A stretch of DNA of 64,000 nt from Collimonas arenae (lineage in GTDB: Bacteria > Pseudomonadota > Gammaproteobacteria > Burkholderiales > Burkholderiaceae_D), in NCBI RefSeq assembly GCF_000786695.1, contig NZ_CP009962.1, positions 2,170,001-2,234,000 on the forward strand, written 5' to 3'. Within the stretch, counting starts at the first letter, position 1, and every line of letters begins with the position of its first letter. The translations under genes and the position numbers were made by a program. Below the pieces are notes generated by a model, which was not told the DNA's origin, made no database searches, and was given only the letters and a program-made list of their open reading frames with translations. This document shows positions 25,214 to 34,505 of the stretch, one piece after another.

Positions 25214-27973
25214 ATGACTCAGACACCCCAGCATAAAACCGGCAAGTCCAAGCAAAAGCAGAAAGGGTTCATTGCAGGATCCTCTGTGCCGGAACAAAAA
25301 ATTTCAATGCGCATTGTTGAAGAATCCGGCAAGCCGATTCAAGCCACCTTCGACCGCACCAAAAGCTCACCTTTCGGCTTGTTTTCCCATGACGCCGCCG
25401 AACGCTTGCAACGCTCCGGTCCCAATGAAGTCGCCCACGACAAGGCGCCGCACGCGTTGGTCCAGCTGGCCCTGTCTTTCAAGAATCCTTTTGTTATCGT
25501 GCTGCTGATATTGGCGACTATCAGCTATGTCCTCGATGTCCACCTGGCTGAACCTGACGACCGCAGCTGGACGGGAGTGATTATCCTGTTGTCGATGGTC
25601 ACCATCAGCAGTCTCTTGCGTTTCTTCCAGGAATATCGCTCCAACAAGGCGACGGAGCGCTTGAAATCCATGGTGCGCACGACCGCCACTGTGCTGCGCC
25701 GTAGCAATGATGCCGCCAATCCCCAGCGTCAGGAAATTCCCATGCGCGAACTGGTGGTGGGTGACGTTGTCAGCTTGCAAGCCGGCGACATGATTCCTGC
25801 CGATATACGCCTGTTTTCTTCGCGCGACCTGTTCATCAGCCAAGCGGTGTTGACAGGGGAGGCGCTGCCGGTCGAAAAGTACGACACGCTTGGTGCAGTA
25901 GCGCAAAAATCTGCCGATGCGGCGGGCGACGGCCAGGCTGATCTGCTCGATTTGTCCGATATCTGTTTCATGGGAACCAACGTCGTCAGCGGCACTGCGA
26001 CCGCCGTGGTGGTCGCTACCGGGGCCAATACTTATTTCGGCTCGCTGGCGAAGAACGTGGTTAGCCACAAACGTATCGAAACCAGTTTTGACCGCGGCGT
26101 CAGCAGTGTTTCATGGCTGTTGATCCGCTTCATGCTGGTGATGGTGCCTATCGTGTTCATGATCAATGGCGTGACCAAGGGCGACTGGATGTCGGCCCTG
26201 ACATTTGCGCTGGCGGTGGCGGTCGGCTTGACGCCGGAAATGCTGCCGATGATCGTTTCCGCGAATCTGGCCAAAGGCGCGATGGCGATGGCGCGCCGTA
26301 AGGTGGTGGTCAAGCGCTTGAATTCGGTGCAGAACTTCGGCGCCATGGATGTGCTTTGCACCGACAAGACCGGTACGCTGACCCAAGACAAAATCATCCT
26401 GGAACGCCATCTGAACATCAAGGGCAACAAAGATGAAAGCATCTTGCAGCTGGCATGGTTGAACAGTTTTCACCAAAGCGGCCAAAAAAACCTGATGGAT
26501 ATCGCGATTGTCAGCCACGCCGACGAACGCGGTCCTGCCGCCAAGCTTCTGCAGTACAGCAAAGTCGATGAAATGCCTTTCGATTTTGTACGGCGTCGCT
26601 TGTCGGTGATAGTGGAAGATCAGGGCGGAGCGCAGCTGATGGTGTCGAAAGGCGCCGTGGAAGAAATGCTGGCTGTGTGCAGCCATACGCAGGAGGGCGA
26701 TGAAATTCGTCCTTTAGATGACGTGGCGCGTACGGCGCTGTTGGAAAAAGCGCGTGAATACAACGAAGAAGGTTATCGCGTGCTGATTGTGGCAACGCGC
26801 CAGATCGATGCGGCACATGCCAAGCCGCAGTATAAGACCGAAGATGAGGTGAGCCTGATAGTGCGCGGCTTCCTGACTTTTTTCGATCCACCGAAAGATT
26901 CCGCTGCACCGGCGATTCGGGCTTTGCAAGAATACGGTGTCGCAGTCAAGGTATTGACTGGCGATAACGCCATCGTCACGCTCAAGGTTTGCCGCGATGT
27001 CGGCCTCGATCCAGGCACGCCGCTGTCCGGCCAGGAAATTGAGGCGATGTCGGAACAGCAACTGAACGAGGCGGTGAAGTACACCACCGTTTTCGCCAAG
27101 CTGACGCCGTTGCAGAAATCGCGGGTCGTCAAGGCCTTGCAGGCAAATGGCCACACCGTCGGCTTTCTGGGCGACGGCATCAATGATGCGCCGGCATTGC
27201 GCGATGCCGACGTCGGCATTTCGGTCGACAGCGGCGCTGATATCGCCAAGGAAACCGCCGATATCATTTTGCTGGAAAAGAGTTTGATGGTGCTGGAAGA
27301 GGGCGTCGTCAAGGGCCGTGAGACGTTCGGCAATATCCTCAAGTACCTCAACATGACCGCCAGTTCCAATTTCGGCAATGTGTTTTCGGTGCTGGTGGCG
27401 TCGGCCTGGCTGCCGTGGGAGCCAATGCTGGCGGTGCATCTGCTTATCCAGAACCTGATCTACGACATTTCGCAAATGATGCTGCCTTGGGACAAGATGG
27501 ATGAAGACTTCCTCAAGAAGCCGCGCAAGTGGGATGCCGGAAATATCCGCCGTTTCATGATCTGGATCGGCCCGACTTCGTCCGTATTCGATATCACCAC
27601 CTATATCCTGATGTGGACCGTATTCGGTGCCGGTGCAATGTATGCAGCCGATGGCGGTAGCGCAGGTCAAAGCATCATGAATTCCGGCTGGTTCATCGAG
27701 GGTCTGGTATCGCAGACGCTGGTGGTGCATATGCTGCGTACCCGCAAGATCCCGTTCATCCAGAGCACAGCGGCGCTGCCGGTGCTGCTGTCGACCACGA
27801 TTGCCATCGGGATCGGCTGTTACCTGCCGTTCTCGCCGCTGGCAGCGTCGATCGGTTTCGTCTCCCTGGATAAGTCGTATTTCCTCTGGCTGATCCTGAC
27901 CATGGTTGGCTACATGATCCTGGCGCAGACCGTCAAGACGATCTACATCCGCCGTTACGGCCAGTGGTTCTAG
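25214..27973 (+). CDS. mgtA: P-type magnesium-importing ATPase MgtA
   Basis: A 919-residue P3B-type ATPase that imports Mg2+ using ATP. After a basic N-terminal tail come the cation-ATPase N domain (FGLFSHDAAERLQRSGPNEVAHDKAP), the actuator motif VLTGEALPVEKYD, the phosphorylation site CTDKTGTLTQD with Asp384, and the hinge GDGINDAPALRDADVGISVD. About ten transmembrane helices are present, the last group from residue 700 on. The length matches the MgtA/MgtB family. TAGGAG precedes the ATG. A leader with three small ORFs and hairpins lies upstream, suggesting control by magnesium level. Confidence 0.96.
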   Translation: MTQTPQHKTGKSKQKQKGFIAGSSVPEQKISMRIVEESGKPIQATFDRTKSSPFGLFSHDAAERLQRSGPNEVAHDKAPHALVQLALSFKNPFVIVLLILATISYVLDVHLAEPDDRSWTGVIILLSMVTISSLLRFFQEYRSNKATERLKSMVRTTATVLRRSNDAANPQRQEIPMRELVVGDVVSLQAGDMIPADIRLFSSRDLFISQAVLTGEALPVEKYDTLGAVAQKSADAAGDGQADLLDLSDICFMGTNVVSGTATAVVVATGANTYFGSLAKNVVSHKRIETSFDRGVSSVSWLLIRFMLVMVPIVFMINGVTKGDWMSALTFALAVAVGLTPEMLPMIVSANLAKGAMAMARRKVVVKRLNSVQNFGAMDVLCTDKTGTLTQDKIILERHLNIKGNKDESILQLAWLNSFHQSGQKNLMDIAIVSHADERGPAAKLLQYSKVDEMPFDFVRRRLSVIVEDQGGAQLMVSKGAVEEMLAVCSHTQEGDEIRPLDDVARTALLEKAREYNEEGYRVLIVATRQIDAAHAKPQYKTEDEVSLIVRGFLTFFDPPKDSAAPAIRALQEYGVAVKVLTGDNAIVTLKVCRDVGLDPGTPLSGQEIEAMSEQQLNEAVKYTTVFAKLTPLQKSRVVKALQANGHTVGFLGDGINDAPALRDADVGISVDSGADIAKETADIILLEKSLMVLEEGVVKGRETFGNILKYLNMTASSNFGNVFSVLVASAWLPWEPMLAVHLLIQNLIYDISQMMLPWDKMDEDFLKKPRKWDAGNIRRFMIWIGPTSSVFDITTYILMWTVFGAGAMYAADGGSAGQSIMNSGWFIEGLVSQTLVVHMLRTRKIPFIQSTAALPVLLSTTIAIGIGCYLPFSPLAASIGFVSLDKSYFLWLILTMVGYMILAQTVKTIYIRRYGQWF

Positions 27974-28070
27974 CGTACTGATCAAAAGCGTGGCCGGCAG
28001 CCGGATTAAAGCATATCCGGTTGCCGATTCGCAGTGCATTCAAATTGTGGAAAATTATTGGAATAAAGAT

Positions 28071-29258
28071 ATGAAAGTCTTACTCAGCTTAATTGGCAGC
28101 AGCTGCGCCCTGGCGTTTTCTCCATTGGTCCAGGCGCAAACGGAAGCATCGGCAGCAGAGAAAAAAATCGTTTCGCAAAGTGCCGTGACATTTTATGGCG
28201 TACTGGATGCCGGCGTCACATTCGTCAACAACGAGGCCGGCCATGGCAACGCCAAGCTGGATACCGGCGTGATGGAACCCAATCGCTGGGGTGTGAAAGG
28301 CGTGGAAAATCTGGGTGGCGGCTTGAGCGCCTTGTTTCAGCTGGAAAGCAGCTTCAACCTGGACGACGGCAGCTTGTCTTCACAAGGAACCTTGTTCGAC
28401 CGGGTGGCCATGGTCGGCTTGAGCAACCAGTTTGGACAGCTTACCTTCGGCACGCAGTACGATCTGATCAACGACTATGTGACGCCATTCAACATCAGCG
28501 CCAGTTCTAGCGGCTACGCCTCGCATCAAGGGGATTTTGACCGTATCGCGGGCAATGCCATCCAACGTTCGGTCAAGTTTGCCAGCGCTGATTTCAAAGG
28601 GCTGACTTTTGGCGCCCTGTATGCGTTCGCCGACAAGAGCCAGCATCCCGATGAAAACAATGCCGAGGGCGCTGGTAGTGGCAATGCTTGGAATATCGGT
28701 GCGCATTATGCCAACGGACCGTTCTCCGCCGGTGCTTCCTATATGCGCCTCAATACGCCGCGCGGAACACAAGCGATCGGGCCATATCAAAGCTTGGGCC
28801 TGACACACTTTCTTGGGCAACCGACGTTTACCATCGATCCCAGCAGCGGCGACCGGATTCCGATTAACAACATGGCCATAGACAGCCAGAAGATTTTTGC
28901 CATTGGCGCTGCCTATGAAATGGGGGATTTGACGGCGATGGCCAATTTTGCAGATATCGAGTTTCGCGGTTTTGGCCAGGCTTCGGATTTGCGCCTGATA
29001 GAAATCGGCGGCCGTTACCGTCTCAGTGCTGCGCTGGATGGCACAGTGGGCTATCAGCGCATGCATTTTGAAGATACGAAGGCGAATCAGTTGTCGCTGG
29101 GTCTGGACTATCATCTGTCCAAGCGCAGTGATCTCTATGTGTCAGCCGATTATCGCAGGGCTTCACGCGGTGTGAATGGCGTGATAGGGAATTCGTTTGC
29201 GCCGTCGAGCAATAGCGCACAGGGGTTGCTACGGGTTGGAATGCGGCACGTGTTTTAA
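28071..29258 (+). CDS. Gram-negative porin (Porin_4 family)
   Basis: A 395-residue outer-membrane porin. A signal peptide (MKVLLSLIGSSCALAFSPLVQA) precedes SAVTFYGVLDAGVTFVNN and NRWGVKGVENLGGGLSALFQLESSFNLDDG, the standard opening of betaproteobacterial trimeric porins with a 16-strand barrel. The last residue is phenylalanine (RVGMRHVF), the usual outer-membrane assembly signal. I chose the ATG at 28071 because it begins the signal peptide. It is convergent with the N-acetylglucosamine operon and could supply outer-membrane entry for that sugar, though this is only inferred. Confidence 0.93.
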   Translation: MKVLLSLIGSSCALAFSPLVQAQTEASAAEKKIVSQSAVTFYGVLDAGVTFVNNEAGHGNAKLDTGVMEPNRWGVKGVENLGGGLSALFQLESSFNLDDGSLSSQGTLFDRVAMVGLSNQFGQLTFGTQYDLINDYVTPFNISASSSGYASHQGDFDRIAGNAIQRSVKFASADFKGLTFGALYAFADKSQHPDENNAEGAGSGNAWNIGAHYANGPFSAGASYMRLNTPRGTQAIGPYQSLGLTHFLGQPTFTIDPSSGDRIPINNMAIDSQKIFAIGAAYEMGDLTAMANFADIEFRGFGQASDLRLIEIGGRYRLSAALDGTVGYQRMHFEDTKANQLSLGLDYHLSKRSDLYVSADYRRASRGVNGVIGNSFAPSSNSAQGLLRVGMRHVF

Positions 29259-29266
29259 TACGTAGT

Positions 29267-29302
29267 GCGCAGTTGAGTCGGGAAAACCTGATTCAACTGC
29301 GC
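29267..29302. terminator. Strong hairpin between porin and amino-sugar operon
   Basis: GCGCAGTTGA at 29267-29276 pairs with TCAACTGCGC at 29293-29302. It sits eight bases after the porin stop and 42 bases after the end of the convergent operon. No T-run follows on either side, so termination would be partial or Rho-assisted. Confidence 0.6.
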
Positions 29303-29343
29303 AATCGCGACCGCGTTGCTGAGTCTCCGGCACTTAGTTTCCG

Positions 29344-30366
29344 TTACTGCGTCTTCGTTACTTTACTCAAATGCCGCGGCTGGTCCGGATCCATGCCGCG
29401 TGCCACCGCCAATTGCGCCGCCATCACATAAAAGGCTTGAATCGCTACAATCGGATCAAGATCCGGCGTGGCGGCGATCGGCAAGGTAAGGTCGCGCGCG
29501 GCGACGTCGTCCGGCGCAGCCAGCAATACCTTGGCGCCCCGGCCGCGCATTTCATCGGCGAGCTTGAGCAAACTGGTTTGCGTTGGTCCGCGAGTGGCGA
29601 AAATCAACAACGGATAACCTTCATCGATCAAGGCCATCGGGCCGTGCTTGATTTCAGCGCCGCTGAAGGCTTCGGCCTGGATCGCCGAGGTTTCCTTGAA
29701 TTTCAAGGCCGATTCCAATGCCAGCGGCAAGCTAATGCCGCGTCCAACCACCATGATGCGGGAGGACGGCGCCAGCACTTCGATCGCCGGGCTCCAGTCG
29801 AGTTGGGTGGCGGCTGTCAGCGCCTGCGGCAAGGCATCGATGGCCGCCAGGAAAGCGGCGTCGTCCTGCCAGTGTGCAGTGAGCCTTGCTGCAGCCACCA
29901 GGCTGGCGATAAAGCTCTTGGTGGCGGCGACGCTGAGTTCGGCGCCGGCATGTAAGGGCAGCGCCCATTCGGCGCTGTCAGCCAGCGGCGAAGCCGCATC
30001 ATTGACCAGTGCAACGGTGGTGGCGCCGCTGTCGCGGAAATAGCGGATCGGTTCGATCACGTCAGGACTTTGGCCGGACTGTGAAATGGCGATAGCGAGC
30101 GCGTCGCGCGCAATCAGCGGCGCCTTGTTGAGCGTCACCAGCGATAGCGGCAGCGAGGCGACGATGCGGCCCAGGCGCGCCATGATCAGATAGGCGCAAT
30201 AATTGGCGGCATGGTCAGAACTGCCACGCGCCACGGTCAGGATGCTGGAGGGCGGCGCGGCTCTGAGGCGCTGTCCGAGTTCGGCATAGCGATCATTATC
30301 CTGGCCGAGCTGCAAGGCAACATGTTCTGCCGCCGAGCGGGCTTCTTTAAGCATCAACGAGGTCAA
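29344..30366 (-). CDS. SIS-domain glucosamine-6-phosphate deaminase (NagB-II type)
   Basis: A 340-residue protein with two sugar isomerase (SIS) domains, related to the C-terminal half of GlmS. It has VARGSSDHAANYCAYL, ISQSGQSPDVIEP and the second-domain FKETSAIQAEAFSGAEIKHGPMALI. Proteins of this type replace classical NagB in many proteobacteria and convert glucosamine-6-phosphate to fructose-6-phosphate and ammonia. The likely start is TTG at 30366, because AAGGAG lies six bases before it inside the end of nagA; an ATG at 30354 lacks such a site. It is the last gene of the operon. Confidence 0.9.
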   Translation of the reverse strand: MTSLMLKEARSAAEHVALQLGQDNDRYAELGQRLRAAPPSSILTVARGSSDHAANYCAYLIMARLGRIVASLPLSLVTLNKAPLIARDALAIAISQSGQSPDVIEPIRYFRDSGATTVALVNDAASPLADSAEWALPLHAGAELSVAATKSFIASLVAAARLTAHWQDDAAFLAAIDALPQALTAATQLDWSPAIEVLAPSSRIMVVGRGISLPLALESALKFKETSAIQAEAFSGAEIKHGPMALIDEGYPLLIFATRGPTQTSLLKLADEMRGRGAKVLLAAPDDVAARDLTLPIAATPDLDPIVAIQAFYVMAAQLAVARGMDPDQPRHLSKVTKTQ

Positions 30367-31474
30367 TTCTTTCTCCTTCTACATAAACTGCTTTGAGTTT
30401 GAGCTGGCGATCCAGCACCAGGATATCGGCGAAACAGCCTTCTTTCAGGCGTCCGCGTTCTTGCATGCCCAGGTAGTCGGCGGGATAGGTAGAGACGCGC
30501 AGCGAAGCCTCGGCGATATCCAGTCCGAGCGACACCAGGTTGCGCAGGGCCTGGTCCATGGTCAGCGTACTGCCAGCCAGGGTGCCGTTGTCCAGTCGCA
30601 CGCCGCCCAGGCACTTGTGCACCACCTGACGACCCAGCATGTAGTCGCCGTCCGGCATGCCAGACGCAGCGGTCGAATCGGTGACGCAATACAGGCGCGG
30701 AATTGCACGCAATGCAGTCTTGATCGCGCCCGGGTGGACGTGCAGCAGGTCAGGAATCAGTTCGGCGTATTCGGCATGCGCCAGGGCGGCGCCGGCCATG
30801 CCCGGCTGGCGGTGATGGAATGAGCTCATTGCGTTGAACAGGTGGGTGAAGCCGGCTGCGCCGTTTTTCAGGGCGGCGACGCCATCTTCATAGGTACCCA
30901 GGGTGTGGCCGATCTGAACTCGCATGCCGAGTTGCGACAGGGTTTTGACCAGCGCCATGTGGCCGTTGATTTCCGGCGCAATGGTGATCAGCTTCAATGG
31001 TGCAAAGCTGCGTAGCCAGTCGATCTGCTCGACCGATGCGGCAATCGCGAAATCTGGTTGGGCGCCAAGCTTGCCCGGATTGATGTAGGGGCCTTCCAGA
31101 TGCGCGCCCAGCACGCGGGCGCTGCCTGCGCGGCGTCCGCGGCAAGCTTTGCCGATGGCGCCGAGCGCCGCTTCCAGTTCTTCCGGCGGCGCTGTCATGG
31201 TGGTGGCCAGCATGCTGGTGGTGCCATGCTGTGCGTGCAGGCGCGATACCACATGGACGGCATCGCCGGCTTCCATGATGTCCTTGCCGCCGCCGCCATG
31301 CACGTGCAGGTCGATAAAGCCGGGCAGGATATAGTCTCCCTCGGCCGGGGCTTGCTCCAGCGACTCGCCGCGGATTTCGGTGATCATGTCGTGAAAGCCG
31401 ATGCTGCCGGCGATCCAGCCTTCGGTGGTCAGGACATTGCCATGTAGTTGGGTCAGGTTGCTGCTGGTACTCAT
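30347..31474 (-). CDS. nagA: N-acetylglucosamine-6-phosphate deacetylase
   Basis: A 375-residue amidohydrolase that removes acetate from N-acetylglucosamine-6-phosphate. Metal-binding residues are visible in LPGFIDLHVHGGGG (H57, H59) and HLEGPYINPGKLGAQ, with later HLFNAMSSFHHR and the catalytic aspartate region VTDSTAASGMPDGDY. The ATG at 31474 shares four bases with the stop of the kinase gene, and its end overlaps the next gene by 20 bases. The in-frame upstream extension is a reading of the kinase gene. It is a central step of the operon. Confidence 0.95.
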   Translation of the reverse strand: MSTSSNLTQLHGNVLTTEGWIAGSIGFHDMITEIRGESLEQAPAEGDYILPGFIDLHVHGGGGKDIMEAGDAVHVVSRLHAQHGTTSMLATTMTAPPEELEAALGAIGKACRGRRAGSARVLGAHLEGPYINPGKLGAQPDFAIAASVEQIDWLRSFAPLKLITIAPEINGHMALVKTLSQLGMRVQIGHTLGTYEDGVAALKNGAAGFTHLFNAMSSFHHRQPGMAGAALAHAEYAELIPDLLHVHPGAIKTALRAIPRLYCVTDSTAASGMPDGDYMLGRQVVHKCLGGVRLDNGTLAGSTLTMDQALRNLVSLGLDIAEASLRVSTYPADYLGMQERGRLKEGCFADILVLDRQLKLKAVYVEGERIDLVDA

Positions 31475-32406
31475 GTGGGTTCTCCGGCGAGCTCGGTTGC
31501 AAGTTGTCGGCGCAATAACAGCAGTGCGCCGGTTGCCGCGTCGGCGCGCGGCGTGATCGCGCGTGATTTCAATGGCTCCGGCAGGTAGGCCCGGAGCGGA
31601 CTGGCGAGACCGCCGCAAAGAGCGATCGGCAATTGTTGCGTAGGATCCAGCGCTCGTGCGATCTCGGCGATTTCGACGCCGGCTTTGCGCAAGATCGTCT
31701 GCGCGGCTTGGTCGTGGCCTGCATGCGCCACCACCAGCGGCGCCAGTTGCGCGAAGATGCTTTGGTTGGCGCTATTGACCCAAGCGATGACGCGTTGCCG
31801 GTTCTGGTCGGTGCTGAATTCGTCGCCGCCGCCGCAAAAGCTGATGATGGCCTTGGACAGCGGTCCGGCTTCGGCGCGGCCATCCAGCGCCCGTTCGACA
31901 TGGTTGGCGGCGCGCAGGCCGATCCAGCCGCCGCTGGCCTCGTCGCCCGTCTGGAAGCCCCAGCCGCCGACTTCACGCCGGCTGCCGTCGGCCAGCAAGA
32001 CTTCGCCGACGCTGCCAGTGCCGATGGCGACGACCACACCGGGTTGCCCCAGATGGGCGCCGAGCAGGGTGGTGAAGGCATCGGTACCGATGGCGAGTGC
32101 GCCGAAGCCTGGATTCTGCTCGGTAAACTGGGTTCCCCACTGCGGATTGTTGACACCCGACAAGCCGCAGCCGGCAGCAATTGCCGGATAGGGCGGGCGT
32201 GTGATGCCCGCCGTCAGGAATGCGTTATCCAGCGCGGTGACGATGGCGCACCAGGATTTACTGGTGCCATGCATCAGCGCTGACGGCCCACTGCTGCCGT
32301 CGGCGACATGGCTGCCATCCGGCCGTTCGACCCGGATATGGGTCTTAGTGCCGCCGCCATCGACGCCGATCAGATATTCGAATGCTGTTTTCAACTTAAT
32401 CCCCAC
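31471..32406 (-). CDS. BadF/BadG-type ATPase, probable N-acetylglucosamine kinase
   Basis: A 311-residue kinase of the ASKHA fold (BadF/BadG/BcrA/BcrD family). It shows the phosphate-1 motif LIGVDGGGTKTHIRV near the N-terminus, VVVAIGTGSVGEVL, and GGWGFQTGDEASGGWIGLRA. Family members include N-acetylglucosamine and glucosamine kinases. Given the context (sugar ABC genes upstream, nagA overlapping downstream), phosphorylation of imported N-acetylglucosamine is the likely role. It starts with GTG at 32406, with GGAAAA upstream. Confidence 0.9.
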   Translation of the reverse strand: MGIKLKTAFEYLIGVDGGGTKTHIRVERPDGSHVADGSSGPSALMHGTSKSWCAIVTALDNAFLTAGITRPPYPAIAAGCGLSGVNNPQWGTQFTEQNPGFGALAIGTDAFTTLLGAHLGQPGVVVAIGTGSVGEVLLADGSRREVGGWGFQTGDEASGGWIGLRAANHVERALDGRAEAGPLSKAIISFCGGGDEFSTDQNRQRVIAWVNSANQSIFAQLAPLVVAHAGHDQAAQTILRKAGVEIAEIARALDPTQQLPIALCGGLASPLRAYLPEPLKSRAITPRADAATGALLLLRRQLATELAGEPT

Positions 32407-32438
32407 GCCATTTTCCGAGGCGCATAGTGTATCTATTT

Positions 32439-33560
32439 CTATTGTTTGGATGAAATCATATTTCCTGGTTTTAGCCGTTCCAAGGCCAGCCCCTGGGCGT
32501 CGAACACGTGGAAAGCGCTGCTCGGCGCAGACAGGGTGACGGTATCGCCGATATGCACCGGGTTGTTGCCATCGCCACGCACCAGCAGATCCTGGCCGTC
32601 CTGCAGGGTGACATAGATGAAATTCGCCTCGCCCAGATGCTCGACGATGCTGACTTTGCCGGTGAATACTTCACCACTATGCGCGTTTTCCAGGATATGT
32701 TCAGGGCGCAGGCCAACCGTGACGGGATCGCCGGCCTTGGCGTTCCCGGGGGCAACGTCGGCGCGGATTTCCTGGCCGTTGGCAAGCTTGATGCGCAGGC
32801 TGCCGGCTTCAACTGCGCTCACGCTGCCGCTGAACAGGTTCATTTTCGGCGAGCCGATGAAAGTCGCGACAAACAGGTTTTTCGGCCGCTGGTACAGCTC
32901 CAGCGGCGATCCCGCCTGCTGGATGAAGCCATCGTTCATCACCACGATCTTGTCGCCCAGGGTCATGGCTTCGACCTGGTCATGGGTCACGTAGACGATG
33001 GTCGCTTCCAGCTGCTTGTGCAGCTTGGCGATTTCCAGACGGGTCTGGACGCGCAAGGCAGCATCCAGATTGGACAGCGGTTCATCGAACAGGAACAGTT
33101 TCGGCTTGCGCACGATGGCGCGGCCGATGGCGACACGCTGGCGCTGTCCGCCCGAAAGTTCGCGCGGCAGCCGGTCCAGCAAATGGTCGATTTTCAGGAT
33201 GCCGGCGGCGTGCCGGATGCGCTGGTCGATGGCTGCCTTGTCGGCGCCGGCGATTTTCAGGCCGAACGCCATGTTCTTGTACACGGTCATATGCGGATAC
33301 AGGGCATAGCTCTGGAACACCATGGCGATGCCGCGTTCAGCCGGCGGCAGGTGATTGACCACGCGGTCGCCGATCGACAGTTCACCGCCGGTGATCGATT
33401 CCAGACCGCACAGCATGCGCAGCAAGGTGGATTTGCCGCAGCCGGACGGGCCGACCAGCACGACGAATTCGCCGTCCTTGATTTCCAGGTTGAGATCGGC
33501 GAGCACGTTTTGCTTGCCGTCGTACGATTTGGTGAGTTGCTTAACGCTTACGTTTGCCAT
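32439..33560 (-). CDS. Sugar ABC transporter ATP-binding protein (MsmK/UgpC type)
   Basis: A 373-residue ATPase of the MalK/UgpC group. It shows Walker A GPSGCGKST (about 37-45), the Q-loop in AMVFQSYALYPHMT, the signature LSGGQRQRVAIGRA, and Walker B LFLFDEPLSNLD. The C-terminal TOBE domain (about 240-370) is intact. It powers uptake through the two permeases directly upstream in the operon, most likely of N-acetylglucosamine or chitobiose. MalK-type ATPases of this kind can serve several importers. Confidence 0.94.
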   Translation of the reverse strand: MANVSVKQLTKSYDGKQNVLADLNLEIKDGEFVVLVGPSGCGKSTLLRMLCGLESITGGELSIGDRVVNHLPPAERGIAMVFQSYALYPHMTVYKNMAFGLKIAGADKAAIDQRIRHAAGILKIDHLLDRLPRELSGGQRQRVAIGRAIVRKPKLFLFDEPLSNLDAALRVQTRLEIAKLHKQLEATIVYVTHDQVEAMTLGDKIVVMNDGFIQQAGSPLELYQRPKNLFVATFIGSPKMNLFSGSVSAVEAGSLRIKLANGQEIRADVAPGNAKAGDPVTVGLRPEHILENAHSGEVFTGKVSIVEHLGEANFIYVTLQDGQDLLVRGDGNNPVHIGDTVTLSAPSSAFHVFDAQGLALERLKPGNMISSKQ

Positions 33561-33599
33561 AGGAGTCTCGTCTTCTGCTTTGTTTTGCTTGGTTGCGTC

Positions 33600-34493
33600 T
33601 TACTTCACCGCGCCGGAGGTCAGGCCGCGAATCAGTTGCCGCGAGAATATTACGTACATGACCAGGATCGGGATCACCGCCAGCGATAGCGCCGCCAGTA
33701 CCGAGTTCCAGTCGGTCACATACTGCCCGATGAACTGCTGCACGCCGAGCGTGACCGTCTTGGTTTCATCGGAAGGCGCCAGAATCAAGGGGAACCAGAG
33801 GTCGTTCCAGGCTGGAATCATGGTGAATACCGCGACTGTCGCAATCGCTGGACGGATCAGCGGCAGGATGATCTGGAAGAAGATCTTGAACTCGCCAACG
33901 CCATCGCAGCGCGCCGCATCCTTCAGCTCCTTGGGAATCTGGCGGATGAATTCGGACAGGATCATCACCGCCAAAGGCAAGCCCTGCGCGGTGTATACCA
34001 AGATCAACGCAGTGCGGGTATTGATCAGGTTCAGACTCACCACCAGTTGCAGGATCGAGACGGTGCCGAGCCGTATCGGAATCATGATGCCGAGCGCCAG
34101 GTACAGCGCCATCAAACGGTTGCCGCGGAACTTGTATTCCGACAAGGCCCAACCGGCCATCGCGCCGAACAGCACGATCAGCGCGAGCGAGCCAAGCGTC
34201 ACCACCAGGCTGTTGCCGAAGTACAGCATGAAGTTGGTGTTATGCAGTACTTTTTCAAAGCCGATCAGCGAGAACGAATCCGGCGTCGGAAACGCCAGCG
34301 GGTTGTCGAAGATGGCGTCGCGCGACTTGACCGAATTGATCAGGATCAAAGCGATCGGAAACAGCGCAATGACCGCATAGCCGCACAGAACCACATGGAC
34401 CCAGATACGGCCCAGGTTGGCAAAGCGGCTGCGGGCGACGACTGGCGCCGGGGTGGAGGCCGCGGTAGAAGAGAGCGAGGAAATGGAAGTCAT
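33600..34493 (-). CDS. Sugar ABC transporter permease (MalG type)
   Basis: A 297-residue inner-membrane permease with six helices. The EAA loop reads ELKDAARCDGVGEFKIFFQIILPLIRPAIATVAVF, which contacts the ATPase. The N-terminus carries a short serine/alanine-rich cytoplasmic tail. It lies 12 bases after its partner permease and 39 bases before the ATPase gene, as in typical carbohydrate uptake (CUT1) operons. Confidence 0.93.
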   Translation of the reverse strand: MTSISSLSSTAASTPAPVVARSRFANLGRIWVHVVLCGYAVIALFPIALILINSVKSRDAIFDNPLAFPTPDSFSLIGFEKVLHNTNFMLYFGNSLVVTLGSLALIVLFGAMAGWALSEYKFRGNRLMALYLALGIMIPIRLGTVSILQLVVSLNLINTRTALILVYTAQGLPLAVMILSEFIRQIPKELKDAARCDGVGEFKIFFQIILPLIRPAIATVAVFTMIPAWNDLWFPLILAPSDETKTVTLGVQQFIGQYVTDWNSVLAALSLAVIPILVMYVIFSRQLIRGLTSGAVK

Positions 34494-34505
34494 GATCTGT
34501 CCCCG

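Noticed and set aside
26714..28039. 441-residue open frame opposite mgtA
   Set aside because: The plus strand encodes a full P-type ATPase with all motifs; the antisense frame is rich in His, Arg and Gln and has no domain pattern.
32508..33689. 393-residue plus-strand frame opposite the sugar ABC ATPase
   Set aside because: Antisense shadow of the ATPase gene, which carries clear Walker motifs.
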